Positions 53,170 through 61,771 of a DNA stretch of 64,000 bases are shown one piece after another. This stretch comes from Acidobacteriaceae bacterium KBS 83. GTDB lineage: Bacteria > Acidobacteriota > Terriglobia > Terriglobales > Acidobacteriaceae. The notes below the pieces were generated by a model, which was given only the letters and a program-made list of their open reading frames with translations, was not told the DNA's origin and ran no database searches. The translations under genes were made by a program, and so were the position numbers. Every line of letters starts with the position of its first letter. Positions within the stretch are counted from its first letter, which is position 1. Location: assembly GCA_000381585.1 (NCBI GenBank), contig KB906740.1, positions 248,001 to 312,000 on the forward strand, read 5' to 3'.

Positions 53170-53985
53170 CTACACCCGCAACTCCCGCCGCGCCGTATCC
53201 GCCACGCGCACCAGATCGGAGGTCGTCAGTACTCGAATATGTGCTCGCTCCATGGTCTCCACACCGAACAGGTAGGAAGCCTGCTCGTCTTCAACATCCT
53301 CCGACGCAGCATCCCGCAACGGCTCGATGATCGCCGTGAGCTCGAGCGTCGCGTGTTCTACCCTCGCAACCCCATCGGCGAGATCGCCGGCTGAAAACGC
53401 CAGCACCTTCGCGCCCTCCACATCCCCGGCAAGGGATACCGCCTGAAACATCCGCACGACTCCATTCGGCCGATAGCCGCAATCGATACGCAGCGGATCC
53501 CCCGATCGCGTATACCTCGCGGCGCTAATGCGCCGCTGCATCAGCTCCCACACTCCCGCCCGCTCGAACTCGCTTCGCATCCGCACCTGCAATGCCCCGC
53601 GTCCCGTGCGACGGCTCTCGCGCCGGCGCCTCGCGGTCAGTACATACAGCTCCATCAAACTCTCGAGCTCCGTCGCAAATGACTCCGCCAGGCATGCTTT
53701 GGCTTCGGTCAACTGCACCGCATTCGAGAGCCCATCCTCGAGTGACGCCACGCACGCCCGCGCGTCCGCAGCCAGCCGTCGTCCGATCTCCGCCTCCAGA
53801 GCTTCCAGCATGCTCGTATCGGCATCCGGATCGACGCATCGTACTCGACCCCAGTCGCGCGTAAAGCGCACCGCCGCCCGCGCTCCCTCGCTCCGCAGCA
53901 GAACGCCAATATTTACGAACTCGTTCTTCACCGGATCCGGCACATACCGGATCAGCGAGAACTCACAGCGCTCCCGCTCCGCCAA
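53170..53985 (-). CDS. DUF3037-family protein
   Basis: The 271-residue protein starts CEFSLIRYVPDPVKNEFVNI, GVLLRSEGARAAVRFTRDWG, the usual opening of DUF3037. Members of this family often follow HipA-like kinases, as here. Function is unknown; an antitoxin or partner role is inferred from context. It lies downstream of the HipA-like gene and ends just before a terminator. Confidence 0.7.
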   Translation of the reverse strand: MAERERCEFSLIRYVPDPVKNEFVNIGVLLRSEGARAAVRFTRDWGRVRCVDPDADTSMLEALEAEIGRRLAADARACVASLEDGLSNAVQLTEAKACLAESFATELESLMELYVLTARRRRESRRTGRGALQVRMRSEFERAGVWELMQRRISAARYTRSGDPLRIDCGYRPNGVVRMFQAVSLAGDVEGAKVLAFSAGDLADGVARVEHATLELTAIIEPLRDAASEDVEDEQASYLFGVETMERAHIRVLTTSDLVRVADTARRELRV

Positions 53986-54080
53986 CCCTGCACGCTCCTA
54001 CATATATGAGGAGGCCAAGCAAACCTCTCCGCCCCCGCACACACGATTCTTACCCACCTTCAACTTTGACATCCCCACTT

Positions 54081-54971
54081 TTACATCACCAGCTTCCCCG
54101 CGCCTCTTTTCGCCTCCCACTCCCCCTTTGGGAATGGTTCCGCAAAAATCGCTGGCAGCACCTCAGAAGCCGGCCTTCCCCAATACGGGAAAGGCATCCG
54201 GTGCGATTCCCGAAACATATCAATCAGTTCACGGAGTCGTTGACGCCGTGCAATCAGCGCTTCCACCAGTAGTTCGAGTTCTGTCGTGTCTCCGCCATAC
54301 CACTCCGGCGGAATCAATTCCGCCGCCGTCCATATTATTTGCGGGTCCATCCGTTCCACTCGTCCCAGCCATGGTTCGAAGCTTTCCCACCCCACCACGC
54401 GTTCATACACCAGGTTGTTCGCAAACACTCCTCGCAAGGGAGTATCGATCAGCTTCCACTCACCTGCATTGAAGCAGTATCCCTGATCAATAAATGTCGC
54501 CGTATACCGTCGTTCGCGCGGCCGCTTGCCAAACACCGCCTGCCGTCCATTTACATTCGACGTCCACTTATCTACCACCAGCATCCCCGCGAACTCGCGC
54601 AGGTTTTTCACCTCCGCAAGCTGCATCTCCGGCAGCGTATCCATCACCTGCCCCGGCATCAATCCACCCACAAATCGCGAGCCGAAATGCAGACCCGCAC
54701 GGCAACGCTCCCGCCCGCCTGGCACCTGGATCAGCAGCTCAGGCGTATTGGCAATCAACCACTCAGTCACTTCAACTACATCGCACGGCGGCACCGTCAG
54801 TCCCACACTCGCTGCCAGCCGCGTCGCCAGATATTCGTTCGCCAGCACGCGCGTGTGCTGCGGGTTGTTCTGAAACTTCACGACCCACAGGTTCTCATCC
54901 GAGCCCAGCATCAACTGACTTTGAGCCCCACCACGCATCGCCCGAATCTGCTGCACCGCCAGCACCGCCAC
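54081..54971 (-). CDS. HipA-like kinase-fold protein
   Basis: The 296-residue protein has WVVKFQNNPQHTRVLANEYL (ATP-binding Lys and Glu), AASVGLTVPPCDVVEV and a catalytic-loop-like LVVDKWTSNVNGRQAVFGKR with D..xxN...R spacing, then ATFIDQGYCFNAGEW. HipA kinases phosphorylate host targets such as GltX and cause growth arrest (established for E. coli HipA), but the target here is unknown. With the adjacent DUF3037 it forms a pair set into the packaging genes. Confidence 0.65.
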   Translation of the reverse strand: MAVLAVQQIRAMRGGAQSQLMLGSDENLWVVKFQNNPQHTRVLANEYLATRLAASVGLTVPPCDVVEVTEWLIANTPELLIQVPGGRERCRAGLHFGSRFVGGLMPGQVMDTLPEMQLAEVKNLREFAGMLVVDKWTSNVNGRQAVFGKRPRERRYTATFIDQGYCFNAGEWKLIDTPLRGVFANNLVYERVVGWESFEPWLGRVERMDPQIIWTAAELIPPEWYGGDTTELELLVEALIARRQRLRELIDMFRESHRMPFPYWGRPASEVLPAIFAEPFPKGEWEAKRGAGKLVM

Positions 54972-55024
54972 GCGACAATCTCCTGCCAGCGATTCTAACG
55001 GCGTCGCTTCCCATCCGAACCACC

Positions 55025-55068
55025 GTCATCCTGGACGCAGCGAGGACCTGCCTGGGGTGCCACATTGG
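55025..55068. repeat. Dispersed palindromic repeat fragment between terminase and HipA-like gene
   Basis: The run CGTCATCCTGGACGCAGCGA and then ACCTGCCTGGGGTGCC resembles the intergenic repeat motifs seen near 27360 (CCCAGGATGAC), 33040 and 62570 (CGTCATCTCGACC). Its location at the upstream end of the HipA/DUF3037 insertion is suggestive. Confidence 0.5.
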
Positions 55069-55073
55069 AACGG

Positions 55074-56540
55074 TCAGCTCCGTACCGCCAGCGCGATGCC
55101 CATCGCCATCACCAGATCGTCATGCTGTCCCTGGGCAGCACCAGTCCGCCCACGCGCGTCACGCACAAATGTCTTCATCTCCCGCAGCAGCCTCGAGCTC
55201 ATCACGCTTTCGGCCCCTTCCCCGAGCAATCGCTCCACCTCCCGCAGCACGCGCGGCCGCGACATTGCCGTGGTCAGCCAGCCCGCCTGTCCATCCTGCT
55301 GAAACAACCTCGCATACCGCAGCACGCCAGCCAGATACGCAAGGACGCCCGCGCCATGATTGTTGCGCTCCACGATCAGCATCGCGCCGTTATATTCGCG
55401 CCCCAGTGTCGCTGCACGTTCGGCAAGCTCCAGCAGTCCGCATCGGCCCTGGAACTCCGCGCACTGCAAACCCGTCGCTGCATCCAGCACCTGCATCGCA
55501 GCGTAATCGCCTTCGCTCCCACCGCCTGCCGGGTCCACCGCCACCAGGTATTCACGTCCCGGCATCGGCCTCAGCCACACCTCCAGCGCGCCTGCCCAGC
55601 GCCGCTCCATCGGCGCTGGCACCTCACGCATTCTCCGATCGATGGCCTCGGTGTCGAACACGCAACTGCCGCTCGCCAGGAAGCAATCATCCGCGCTCTC
55701 CGGATACTCCTGTCTTGCCAGCATCCCAAACTGCCGCTCCAGGCGTCGCCGGAAAGCAATCTGTTCCCGCGTCAATCCGTGCTTCGACGCCAGCGACTGC
55801 TCTTCCTCCGATTCCGCATCCGCTCCCGGATCCAGGCAATAGCTCGCCTCCCACCACCAGGGAAAGAAGTGCCGCACCCAGCCGTTCGCTTCCGCATGCA
55901 TCCACTCTTCGTAAAAGCATCCGTGCGCTCCCTGTGCGGTCGACTCCAGCACCACCTCGCCCCCACCGGTCGGCATCGTCGCCAGCAGTCCTGCCAGCGT
56001 CGCTCGCGCATCGCCCGGCCAGCGCGCCACCTCGGAGCAATGCAGGTTCTGCACGGTCAATCCACGTCCCGCGTTCGGATCTCCCGCCGTCTCCACGCGG
56101 TACTCACTGTCCAACTCCGAAAACACCAGCGACCGCGCATTCGCCCGCGACGTCCGCAGCACTCCTTCGCGTAACTCCTCCGGCAGCTCATGGTGGAACC
56201 GCCGCACCATACGGAAGATCTCCTCCGCCGCCTCCTGCGTGTGCGCCACCTGCACACTCAATGTGCCAGGCTGCGTCACAGTCTTCAGGAAGAAACGTCC
56301 CGCCACCCATGTGCTGATGCCCATCTGTCGCGCCTTCAGCACGATGTTCGCGCGGGCGCGTCGCCGCTCGAACTCCCGTTGTGCGCGATTCGGCTTGAGC
56401 GGTGCGAACGCCCCCGTCCGCGTTCGCACCTTCAGCAGCGCCCCCGCAAGGAAGACTCCGGCCGTCTCCCCGTCCAGAGTTTCCGTCGTCTCATCCAGCA
56501 AATGCCCCAGGGCCAGCAGCTCCTTGAGATCTCCAACCAT
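55074..56540 (-). CDS. Phage terminase large subunit
   Basis: The 488-residue packaging motor has a Walker A-like NIVLKARQMGIST, a Walker B-like GEVVLESTAQG and a nuclease domain with LVAVDPAGGGSEGDYAAMQV and QHDDLVMAMGIAL. It cuts and translocates DNA through the portal. No small terminase is obvious, although the 147-residue protein at 59983 could serve. Confidence 0.85.
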   Translation of the reverse strand: MVGDLKELLALGHLLDETTETLDGETAGVFLAGALLKVRTRTGAFAPLKPNRAQREFERRRARANIVLKARQMGISTWVAGRFFLKTVTQPGTLSVQVAHTQEAAEEIFRMVRRFHHELPEELREGVLRTSRANARSLVFSELDSEYRVETAGDPNAGRGLTVQNLHCSEVARWPGDARATLAGLLATMPTGGGEVVLESTAQGAHGCFYEEWMHAEANGWVRHFFPWWWEASYCLDPGADAESEEEQSLASKHGLTREQIAFRRRLERQFGMLARQEYPESADDCFLASGSCVFDTEAIDRRMREVPAPMERRWAGALEVWLRPMPGREYLVAVDPAGGGSEGDYAAMQVLDAATGLQCAEFQGRCGLLELAERAATLGREYNGAMLIVERNNHGAGVLAYLAGVLRYARLFQQDGQAGWLTTAMSRPRVLREVERLLGEGAESVMSSRLLREMKTFVRDARGRTGAAQGQHDDLVMAMGIALAVRS

Positions 56541-56618
56541 CCCAGCTCATCCTCTCGTCAGTGCTGAGCGAATCAGCAGGATCAAGTCTGTCGTGCCACG
56601 AAATCACAGACCGAGGCG

Positions 56619-56975
56619 CTACGCGTTCCCCATATCCGCGTTTACCTTCTTCAGAGCAGCTTCCACGCTTGGCAGGAAAGCAAGGAAATCCCTGACCAGC
56701 TTCAGCACACCTTCTGTAACAGGCGCCAGCGCCGCCAGGTCAGCCGCGACATTTTCGCCGCCACCTGCCACGACTGGTGCCAGAGGCACCGCAATCGCCT
56801 TCGCATCGTCCACCAGTATTGCCAGGTTCGACTTGAACTCGGGTGACATCGCCCGCACATCCGAAATCACCCGCAGCACCTTGCCGCCCACCGTCAGCAC
56901 TTCCTCGGCTCCCTGGACCACATCCTTCACCGCAACCGCAACACCGTGACCGATCTCCGCCAAAACACGATTCAT
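56619..56975 (-). CDS. Small helical protein of the phage block
   Basis: From the ATG at 56975 the 118-residue protein reads MNRVLAEIGHGVAVAVKDVV and SPEFKSNLAILVDDAKAIAV, ending ALKKVNADMGNA. It is amphipathic, helical and Ala/Val-rich, with no recognised family. AGGAGGCAAT precedes the start. It lies between the fibre-like gene and terminase. Confidence 0.5.
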   Translation of the reverse strand: MNRVLAEIGHGVAVAVKDVVQGAEEVLTVGGKVLRVISDVRAMSPEFKSNLAILVDDAKAIAVPLAPVVAGGGENVAADLAALAPVTEGVLKLVRDFLAFLPSVEAALKKVNADMGNA

Positions 56976-57068
56976 TCTTATTGCCTCCTCTTTCTCCCTC
57001 ACCAGACGCGGCGACTTCGTTCCGATAAGCCGCCGCCTTCAACACCGCAACGTCCCTGTTTCAAAAGA

Positions 57069-57096
57069 AAAGGCCCCGCGAGATTGGGGGGCCTTT
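57069..57096 (-). terminator. Intrinsic terminator after the fibre-like gene
   Basis: AAAGGCCCC (57069-57077) pairs with GGGGCCTTT (57088-57096); on the minus strand TTTTCTTTTG follows. It separates the fibre-like gene from the downstream structural genes. Confidence 0.8.
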
Positions 57097-57185
57097 CGTT
57101 CCTGTTCGTTTATGCTTTGCTTCGTGCTTACGGGTCGTGAGTCTCCCGCCGCATCCGCGGACGAAGAATGCGCCCGTCCCTGATT

Positions 57186-59999
57186 TCACTCATTGATCAC
57201 ACCGGGCGAATCCGCAAGCCACGCTGACTGCGCCGTCGAATATGTGAAGTGCTGCGAAGAGCACTTACTCGCCGTCGTGCCTACGGCAAAGAATCCGCGG
57301 ACATTCGAGGGCGCTCCCACGGCGAATCCCCCGGTCGCATTCTGGCAGAAGGTCAGCGTCTTCTCCTGCCCGTCAGATCCGGCAGCCAGCGTGAATGAGG
57401 TCACGTTGCCGCTCAAGGTGATGAGGCTCGCTCTCTTCGCGGTCGAAAGGGTAGGTGTTGCTGAGAACGTGACCGTCTCAGAGCTTGCTATCGTGGATTG
57501 CGCCACACCACCAGAACTGCAAACCTCTGCCACTTGAACAGGGAATCCAAAAGTCCCTCCACCTGCCGACTGAAATAACAAACGCCCTCTCACGCTGCCA
57601 AGATTGATGTCTTGGCCAGAGCAGGTGGCTATGAAAGGCGGGTTATTGTGGATGGTGACATTGCTGTTACCGCCCGCTACGAAGAAATACTGGCCGTTCT
57701 GTCCGTTGAAAAAGCCTGTAATTGTAGTTGGCGTCGAATCGACTGGGCTGATAGATGAGCGCCCCATCACGTTTATAGTAGATCCAGTAACAGACGTATA
57801 CACATCCAACGTTGCGTCGAATTTACCGCCCGCCAGCACGCCTTCTGTAGGCATAACCTGATAGCTAGCGCCGTGTGCATTCGTTACAGACGACCCAAGA
57901 TCCTCGCTCAATACGTCAGCGGTCTTAACGGTGGCCCCAAAGCCAGGGTTATCGGTGAAGTACACATTATCCAATGCATCTGCGACTCCCGTGGAGAAAT
58001 ACTGAACACACTCTCCGGCGAATCGAGCACCATCCTGACCGGTGTTGATAGTCAGCGCGTTAGGCGAAGTGCAGCTTCCGTCGATGATACTGTCGGTAAG
58101 CATTACCTTTACGTCTTGCGTCCAGAATCCTTCCAGGCGCGCAAAGTCAATGCGGGCATGCTCGTAAACGTTGTTGAAGCCTAAGCCGTAAGGCTGAGCA
58201 ATTCCGACCTGACCAAGCTGCGGCCAGAAGTGGTCGAAGTGCGCGTCGCCGCCGCCACCAACAATGTCTGCAATGTGGTGGTAAGTGTATTTCGTGGGCG
58301 CATCGAATAGGCCGTAGACTTCCAACCAGTCGGCCATCATGTCTAGACCCCAGAACTCAGCCGAACCATGCCAACCGTCCGGGTAGTAAGGAACGATGCG
58401 GTAGTAGTGAGTGCCGGCTGCTAGTGTGCCGCCCGTGGCATTCGGGGTTGCTGTTGACGAAGTAGGTGCCGGGAGATATGGCCATTGAACAACGCCCGTA
58501 TAACCCCATGTATCGGTAACCGTCGCCCCGGTGTCGGTGAACGTAGTTGCTCCAACAACTTGGTAAAAACCGGAGTTCTCTTGACCGGACTGAACATCAC
58601 CGCGATAGATGAGATAACCAGTCGCGCCAGCAACCGCAGGCCAACTTAGTGCAACTGAACTGGTCGTACCAGTCGTTATAGCCCTGACCTCAGTGGCAGC
58701 GTTTCCTTCAGCGATGCCCTTATAGCCGCCATAGTAGTACCACATGTCGTTGCTATAAGTGCGATTGTGCCACGCCTTAGCATCTTGTCCATCTACACGG
58801 AGACCGAAGCCGCCAAAGTTGCGAGCATAGAGATACTCAATCGTGCCGAGGGTATCCATCGCGAAGCCGTAGTTATCCGGGCCACCATTGCCCAAATAGT
58901 TCGCAGTGTCACCAGGAGCATTTGAACAAGCACCCTGAGCGCAGCCGACCAGTTGGAAATATGAGACGCGCGTGCCGCCGTCGCTATCCGTGTGCTGCTG
59001 TCCGTCTGAGCAAGTGACGGTCATCGAGATCGGTGCCGCTGCTGCGAAATGGTTGTTGTAGCGCGACTGCAGCGTTGTGCCGCCATCGGACTGTCCCGCG
59101 CCGACGTTCCATGAGCCGGGAGCCATCAACAGCTTGTCAACAATGAAAACACCCTGCGGCCACTTTGCTGTAGCCTGCGTCACAACTCCCCTGGATAGGT
59201 CGCAGGTCATCTGGTTTTCCATCGCCTGTGCCGCTGCCCAAGGAGTCGCGCCAAAAATGCCACCAGCGTAGACAGGGTTGCGCGGATCATAGATACCAGC
59301 TTTGCGATCCTCATCCCACGCCACCGTTCCGTTCGTCCCCGTGACATTCACGCCCTTCTCCGCCATCGAAACGGCACCGCCATTGCCACTGCCGGCAATC
59401 ACACTCTGCGACGCCGGCAGTTGCGCTCCGCCCGCGTGAGCATCCACGTACTCCTTGGTCGCCGCCTGCATCGCATCCGTCGGATCGCCCGACAAGCGCA
59501 GCTCGCCGCTCATCGTGCCGCCCTTCAACTGCAAAAAGCTCCCTTGCAGCGCACTGATCGATGTATCAACATACTGCTGCGTTACCGATTGCTGTGCCAC
59601 TGCGGCCGGCACCACACGAGCTCGCATCTGCGAAATCGTCGCCGTGGCTGCCTGCGGTACAACCCAGTATTCCTTTTGCACCGTGCCGTCGCTCATGTGG
59701 TACACGACCGTGTAGTAGGTGCCCTGCGGATTCGCGCCCGCATTGGGTGCAAGCACCATCTTCACGCTTCCATCCGGCGCGATTGTCGTCGTGGTGCTGC
59801 CTGCGGCAACTGCGCTGCCATCTGCTGCCGTGAAGGAAGGCCAGCTCACCAGCAGTGTCCCCTGCGCCACGGTGCCGTCCGCCTTATACACGATGCCCTG
59901 CACGTTCGTTGTTTCGATCGCATGACCTTGCATCGCAACCAGCAACAATAGACCCACGGGTAACAGCATCCCCCGCCGGCACCTATCCGTTCTTAGCAT
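57186..59999 (-). CDS. Tail-fibre-like protein with a signal peptide and beta-helix
   Basis: From the ATG at 59999 the protein of about 937 residues starts MLRTDRCRRGMLLPVGLLLL, a signal peptide ending near MQGHAIE. A carbohydrate-binding-like domain follows (IVYKADGTVAQGTLLVSW), then a fibre motif MSGELRLSGDPTDAMQAATK, EYVDAHAGG. A long beta-rich body carries FN3-like WPAVAGATGYLIYRG and is rich in Gly/Asn/Tyr. Phage fibres do not normally carry signal peptides, so the protein may be exported or anchored. It overlaps the start of the 147-residue ORF upstream by 17 bases. Confidence 0.6.
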   Translation of the reverse strand: MLRTDRCRRGMLLPVGLLLLVAMQGHAIETTNVQGIVYKADGTVAQGTLLVSWPSFTAADGSAVAAGSTTTTIAPDGSVKMVLAPNAGANPQGTYYTVVYHMSDGTVQKEYWVVPQAATATISQMRARVVPAAVAQQSVTQQYVDTSISALQGSFLQLKGGTMSGELRLSGDPTDAMQAATKEYVDAHAGGAQLPASQSVIAGSGNGGAVSMAEKGVNVTGTNGTVAWDEDRKAGIYDPRNPVYAGGIFGATPWAAAQAMENQMTCDLSRGVVTQATAKWPQGVFIVDKLLMAPGSWNVGAGQSDGGTTLQSRYNNHFAAAAPISMTVTCSDGQQHTDSDGGTRVSYFQLVGCAQGACSNAPGDTANYLGNGGPDNYGFAMDTLGTIEYLYARNFGGFGLRVDGQDAKAWHNRTYSNDMWYYYGGYKGIAEGNAATEVRAITTGTTSSVALSWPAVAGATGYLIYRGDVQSGQENSGFYQVVGATTFTDTGATVTDTWGYTGVVQWPYLPAPTSSTATPNATGGTLAAGTHYYRIVPYYPDGWHGSAEFWGLDMMADWLEVYGLFDAPTKYTYHHIADIVGGGGDAHFDHFWPQLGQVGIAQPYGLGFNNVYEHARIDFARLEGFWTQDVKVMLTDSIIDGSCTSPNALTINTGQDGARFAGECVQYFSTGVADALDNVYFTDNPGFGATVKTADVLSEDLGSSVTNAHGASYQVMPTEGVLAGGKFDATLDVYTSVTGSTINVMGRSSISPVDSTPTTITGFFNGQNGQYFFVAGGNSNVTIHNNPPFIATCSGQDINLGSVRGRLLFQSAGGGTFGFPVQVAEVCSSGGVAQSTIASSETVTFSATPTLSTAKRASLITLSGNVTSFTLAAGSDGQEKTLTFCQNATGGFAVGAPSNVRGFFAVGTTASKCSSQHFTYSTAQSAWLADSPGVINE

Positions 60000-60426
60000 C
60001 GCCGTCACTTGTTGCTCCTTCGCTACCTTCGTTTGTCTGCGCCATCTGCTCTGCGGCACGCTTGCGGTCTGCCGCCGCTTCCCGTTCATCCTGCCGTCGC
60101 TTCAGCTCGTCCAGTAGCATCTCGCTCAGGCTCTTCCCGCGTCGCGCCTTTGCCGCCCTTGGATCGCCGAAGTTGCCAATCTGCAGCAGCAGCCGCGTCT
60201 CTGCCATGCCGCCATTTTTTGCCTTCTCAACCAGAGCCTTGAATACTTCAGGAAACTCCCGGCGAAACTCGACATCCGTATGCCGATGAATGCATCTCAC
60301 CGGCCGCGCCTTCTTCTTCGTTCCTGTTTCTTTTCCCGCTTGCTGCTCTGTCCCGTTGTTGTCTCGCTCTGTAGCCTGTATTGCTTCTACTTCCTCACCC
60401 TTGTGTGCTGCCTTCTTCTTCACCAC
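59983..60426 (-). CDS. Small basic protein of the phage block (possible terminase small subunit)
   Basis: The 147-residue protein has a Lys/Glu-rich N-terminus and a central part CIHRHTDVEFRREFPEVFKA, then LLQIGNFGDPRAAKARRGKS and LLDELKRRQDEREAAADRKR. No HTH is clear. Size, charge and position would suit a small terminase, but this is only an inference. It follows a terminator downstream of the sigma-like gene. Confidence 0.4.
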   Translation of the reverse strand: MVKKKAAHKGEEVEAIQATERDNNGTEQQAGKETGTKKKARPVRCIHRHTDVEFRREFPEVFKALVEKAKNGGMAETRLLLQIGNFGDPRAAKARRGKSLSEMLLDELKRRQDEREAAADRKRAAEQMAQTNEGSEGATSDGDAKNG

Positions 60427-60451
60427 GTCTCAATCCACACCCAAACCAGGC

Positions 60452-60488
60452 AAAACAAAAAGGGTGCAACGCAAACGCGCCGCACCCT
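60452..60488 (-). terminator. Intrinsic terminator after the sigma-like gene
   Basis: AGGGTGC (60461-60467) pairs with GCACCCT (60482-60488) on a 14-base loop; the minus strand continues TTTTTGTTTTG. It splits the early genes from the late genes. Confidence 0.8.
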
Positions 60489-60619
60489 CTGCTCTTACCT
60501 CAACTCTTAAATCCAGAATATCAAGCCGTACGGAATTAATTGGCAATTTTTTGCAGATACGTAACTCGCATCCTTGCTTATATTTAAGCCGTACTTCGCT
60601 ATCGTACAGGGCTTGACAC

Positions 60620-61087
60620 TCAGCGGGCGCCCGGCACCTCGAGGAGCTTCCGGTGCAAAAACACCTTGGTCAGACGGTCCAGCGCCTCCGTATAACGGCG
60701 CCACACTGTCCGCATGCTCACGCCCGTCAACTCTGCGGCCTCTGCCAGCGTGTACTCCTGCAAGGCGATCCGCCCTACCAGTTCACGCTCCACGGCATTC
60801 AGTCGCGTCAGGCATCGCTCGACGTCATGTACGAAGATCACTGAATCCTCGAAGGTATACGCTCTGCGGCTGCTCGACTTTCCGCGAAACGAAAAATCTC
60901 CCAGCAGTGATGGCACTCGCCCAATCTCCATCGAGCGATACATGTACCGCCGCAGCATTCCCTCCGTGTACTTGCGATAGAAAGCCAACTCCGCTGGCGG
61001 CTCCGTCGCTGTCGCCTTTTCGAAGCGTTCCGCTTGCTGGGCAGATCGCTTCGCTTGCACGCACCGTACTACCAGCGCGGCGCTCAT
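60620..61087 (-). CDS. Sigma-70 region 4-like HTH protein
   Basis: From the ATG at 61087 the 155-residue protein has a helical N-terminus (FYRKYTEGMLRRYMYRSMEI) and a C-terminal region 4-like domain LNAVERELVGRIALQEYTLA, EAAELTGVSMRTVWRRYTEA. Such proteins act as phage late-gene activators or sigma-like factors. Its start overlaps the stop of the zinc-ribbon gene (ATGA). Confidence 0.65.
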   Translation of the reverse strand: MSAALVVRCVQAKRSAQQAERFEKATATEPPAELAFYRKYTEGMLRRYMYRSMEIGRVPSLLGDFSFRGKSSSRRAYTFEDSVIFVHDVERCLTRLNAVERELVGRIALQEYTLAEAAELTGVSMRTVWRRYTEALDRLTKVFLHRKLLEVPGAR

Positions 61088-61287
61088 TCCGCCCCCCCGG
61101 CCATTGCTGCCTTGCGCAACCCCATCGCATAGCGGTTGGGTCTCCGCCCACGCCGCTCCGGCTTGGCTTTCGCATGCTGTGCAAGCTTGCCGGCGCAGCA
61201 GCGTCCATATACGTCCTCTCCACTTGTGCGGAACCAAAGACCTCCGCACCCTTCACATACTTTCAATTGAACGCGCAAATACTCCAT
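61084..61287 (-). CDS. Small zinc-ribbon protein
   Basis: From the ATG at 61287 the 67-residue protein reads MEYLRVQLKVCEGCGGLWFR, with C-x2-C and a second pair YGRCCAGKL, followed by a basic tail (AKAKPERRGRRPNRY). It overlaps the sigma-like gene and probably partners with it in early transcription. AAATGATGG precedes the start. Confidence 0.6.
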   Translation of the reverse strand: MEYLRVQLKVCEGCGGLWFRTSGEDVYGRCCAGKLAQHAKAKPERRGRRPNRYAMGLRKAAMAGGAE

Positions 61288-61771
61288 CATTTCTCCAAGG
61301 CCCCGGGCCCGGCCTAACCGTCGCACCTGAATGTCTCATCGCGGTGTCGCGGCAGGCTCGTTATAGGGTTTGCTGCTCTATTTGTGTCCGCTAAGGGACA
61401 CTCGGCAGCTTGCTGCGGAATGCCATCACCAGCCGGCATCCATGTGCGCGCAGATCGATTCTGGGTAGTTCCTGTGCTCCCGGCTCGCGATGAATTGCCC
61501 GCGAGCGCACGACGATGTCTCCCGCTGCCTCAGCTCTTGGTCTGTTGCAGTAGTTGGTAGTTCGTCATCGCGGCGTGTGCCGCTGTTGCATAGGAGAGCA
61601 ATGCGACTCTAACGATAGATAGCGTTAGCGTCAACGATACCGTTCTAATCAGAAGAGTGCAGAGGGCCAACCCATTCCCGAAAGCTAATTACCACAGGAA
61701 CCGGTCACGGTTACGTTTCGCCCAGGCAACACTCCACTATGGCATCTTTATCTACTGGCTAACTTTCCACA
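61288..61771. promoter_or_regulatory. Divergent control region of the phage-like block
   Basis: Nearly 500 bases separate the early minus-strand genes from the rightward repressor. It contains the palindrome GTGTCC-GCTAAG-GGACAC (61384-61401), two ACGATA-containing palindromes (see 61609-61644) and no ORF of note. Promoters for both directions should lie here. Confidence 0.6.
61609..61644. promoter_or_regulatory. Two candidate repressor operators
   Basis: CTAACG-ATAGATAG-CGTTAG lies at 61609-61628 and AACG-ATAC-CGTT at 61633-61644. The half-site AACGATA recurs at 61611 and 61633, 22 bases apart, i.e. about two helical turns, as expected for cooperative binding by a dimeric repressor. They sit about 130-160 bases upstream of the repressor start. 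Confidence 0.6.

Noticed and set aside
52015-53394. A 459-residue His/Arg-rich plus-strand ORF
   Set aside because: Antisense of the portal and DUF3037 genes, which have clear motifs.
54494-56317. A 607-residue Pro/Ser/Arg-rich ORF on the plus strand
   Set aside because: It is the antisense frame of the terminase and HipA-like genes; no start signals or domains.
57604-58184. Plus-strand ORFs within the fibre-like gene region
   Set aside because: They are shadows of the 937-residue gene on the minus strand and have no start signals.
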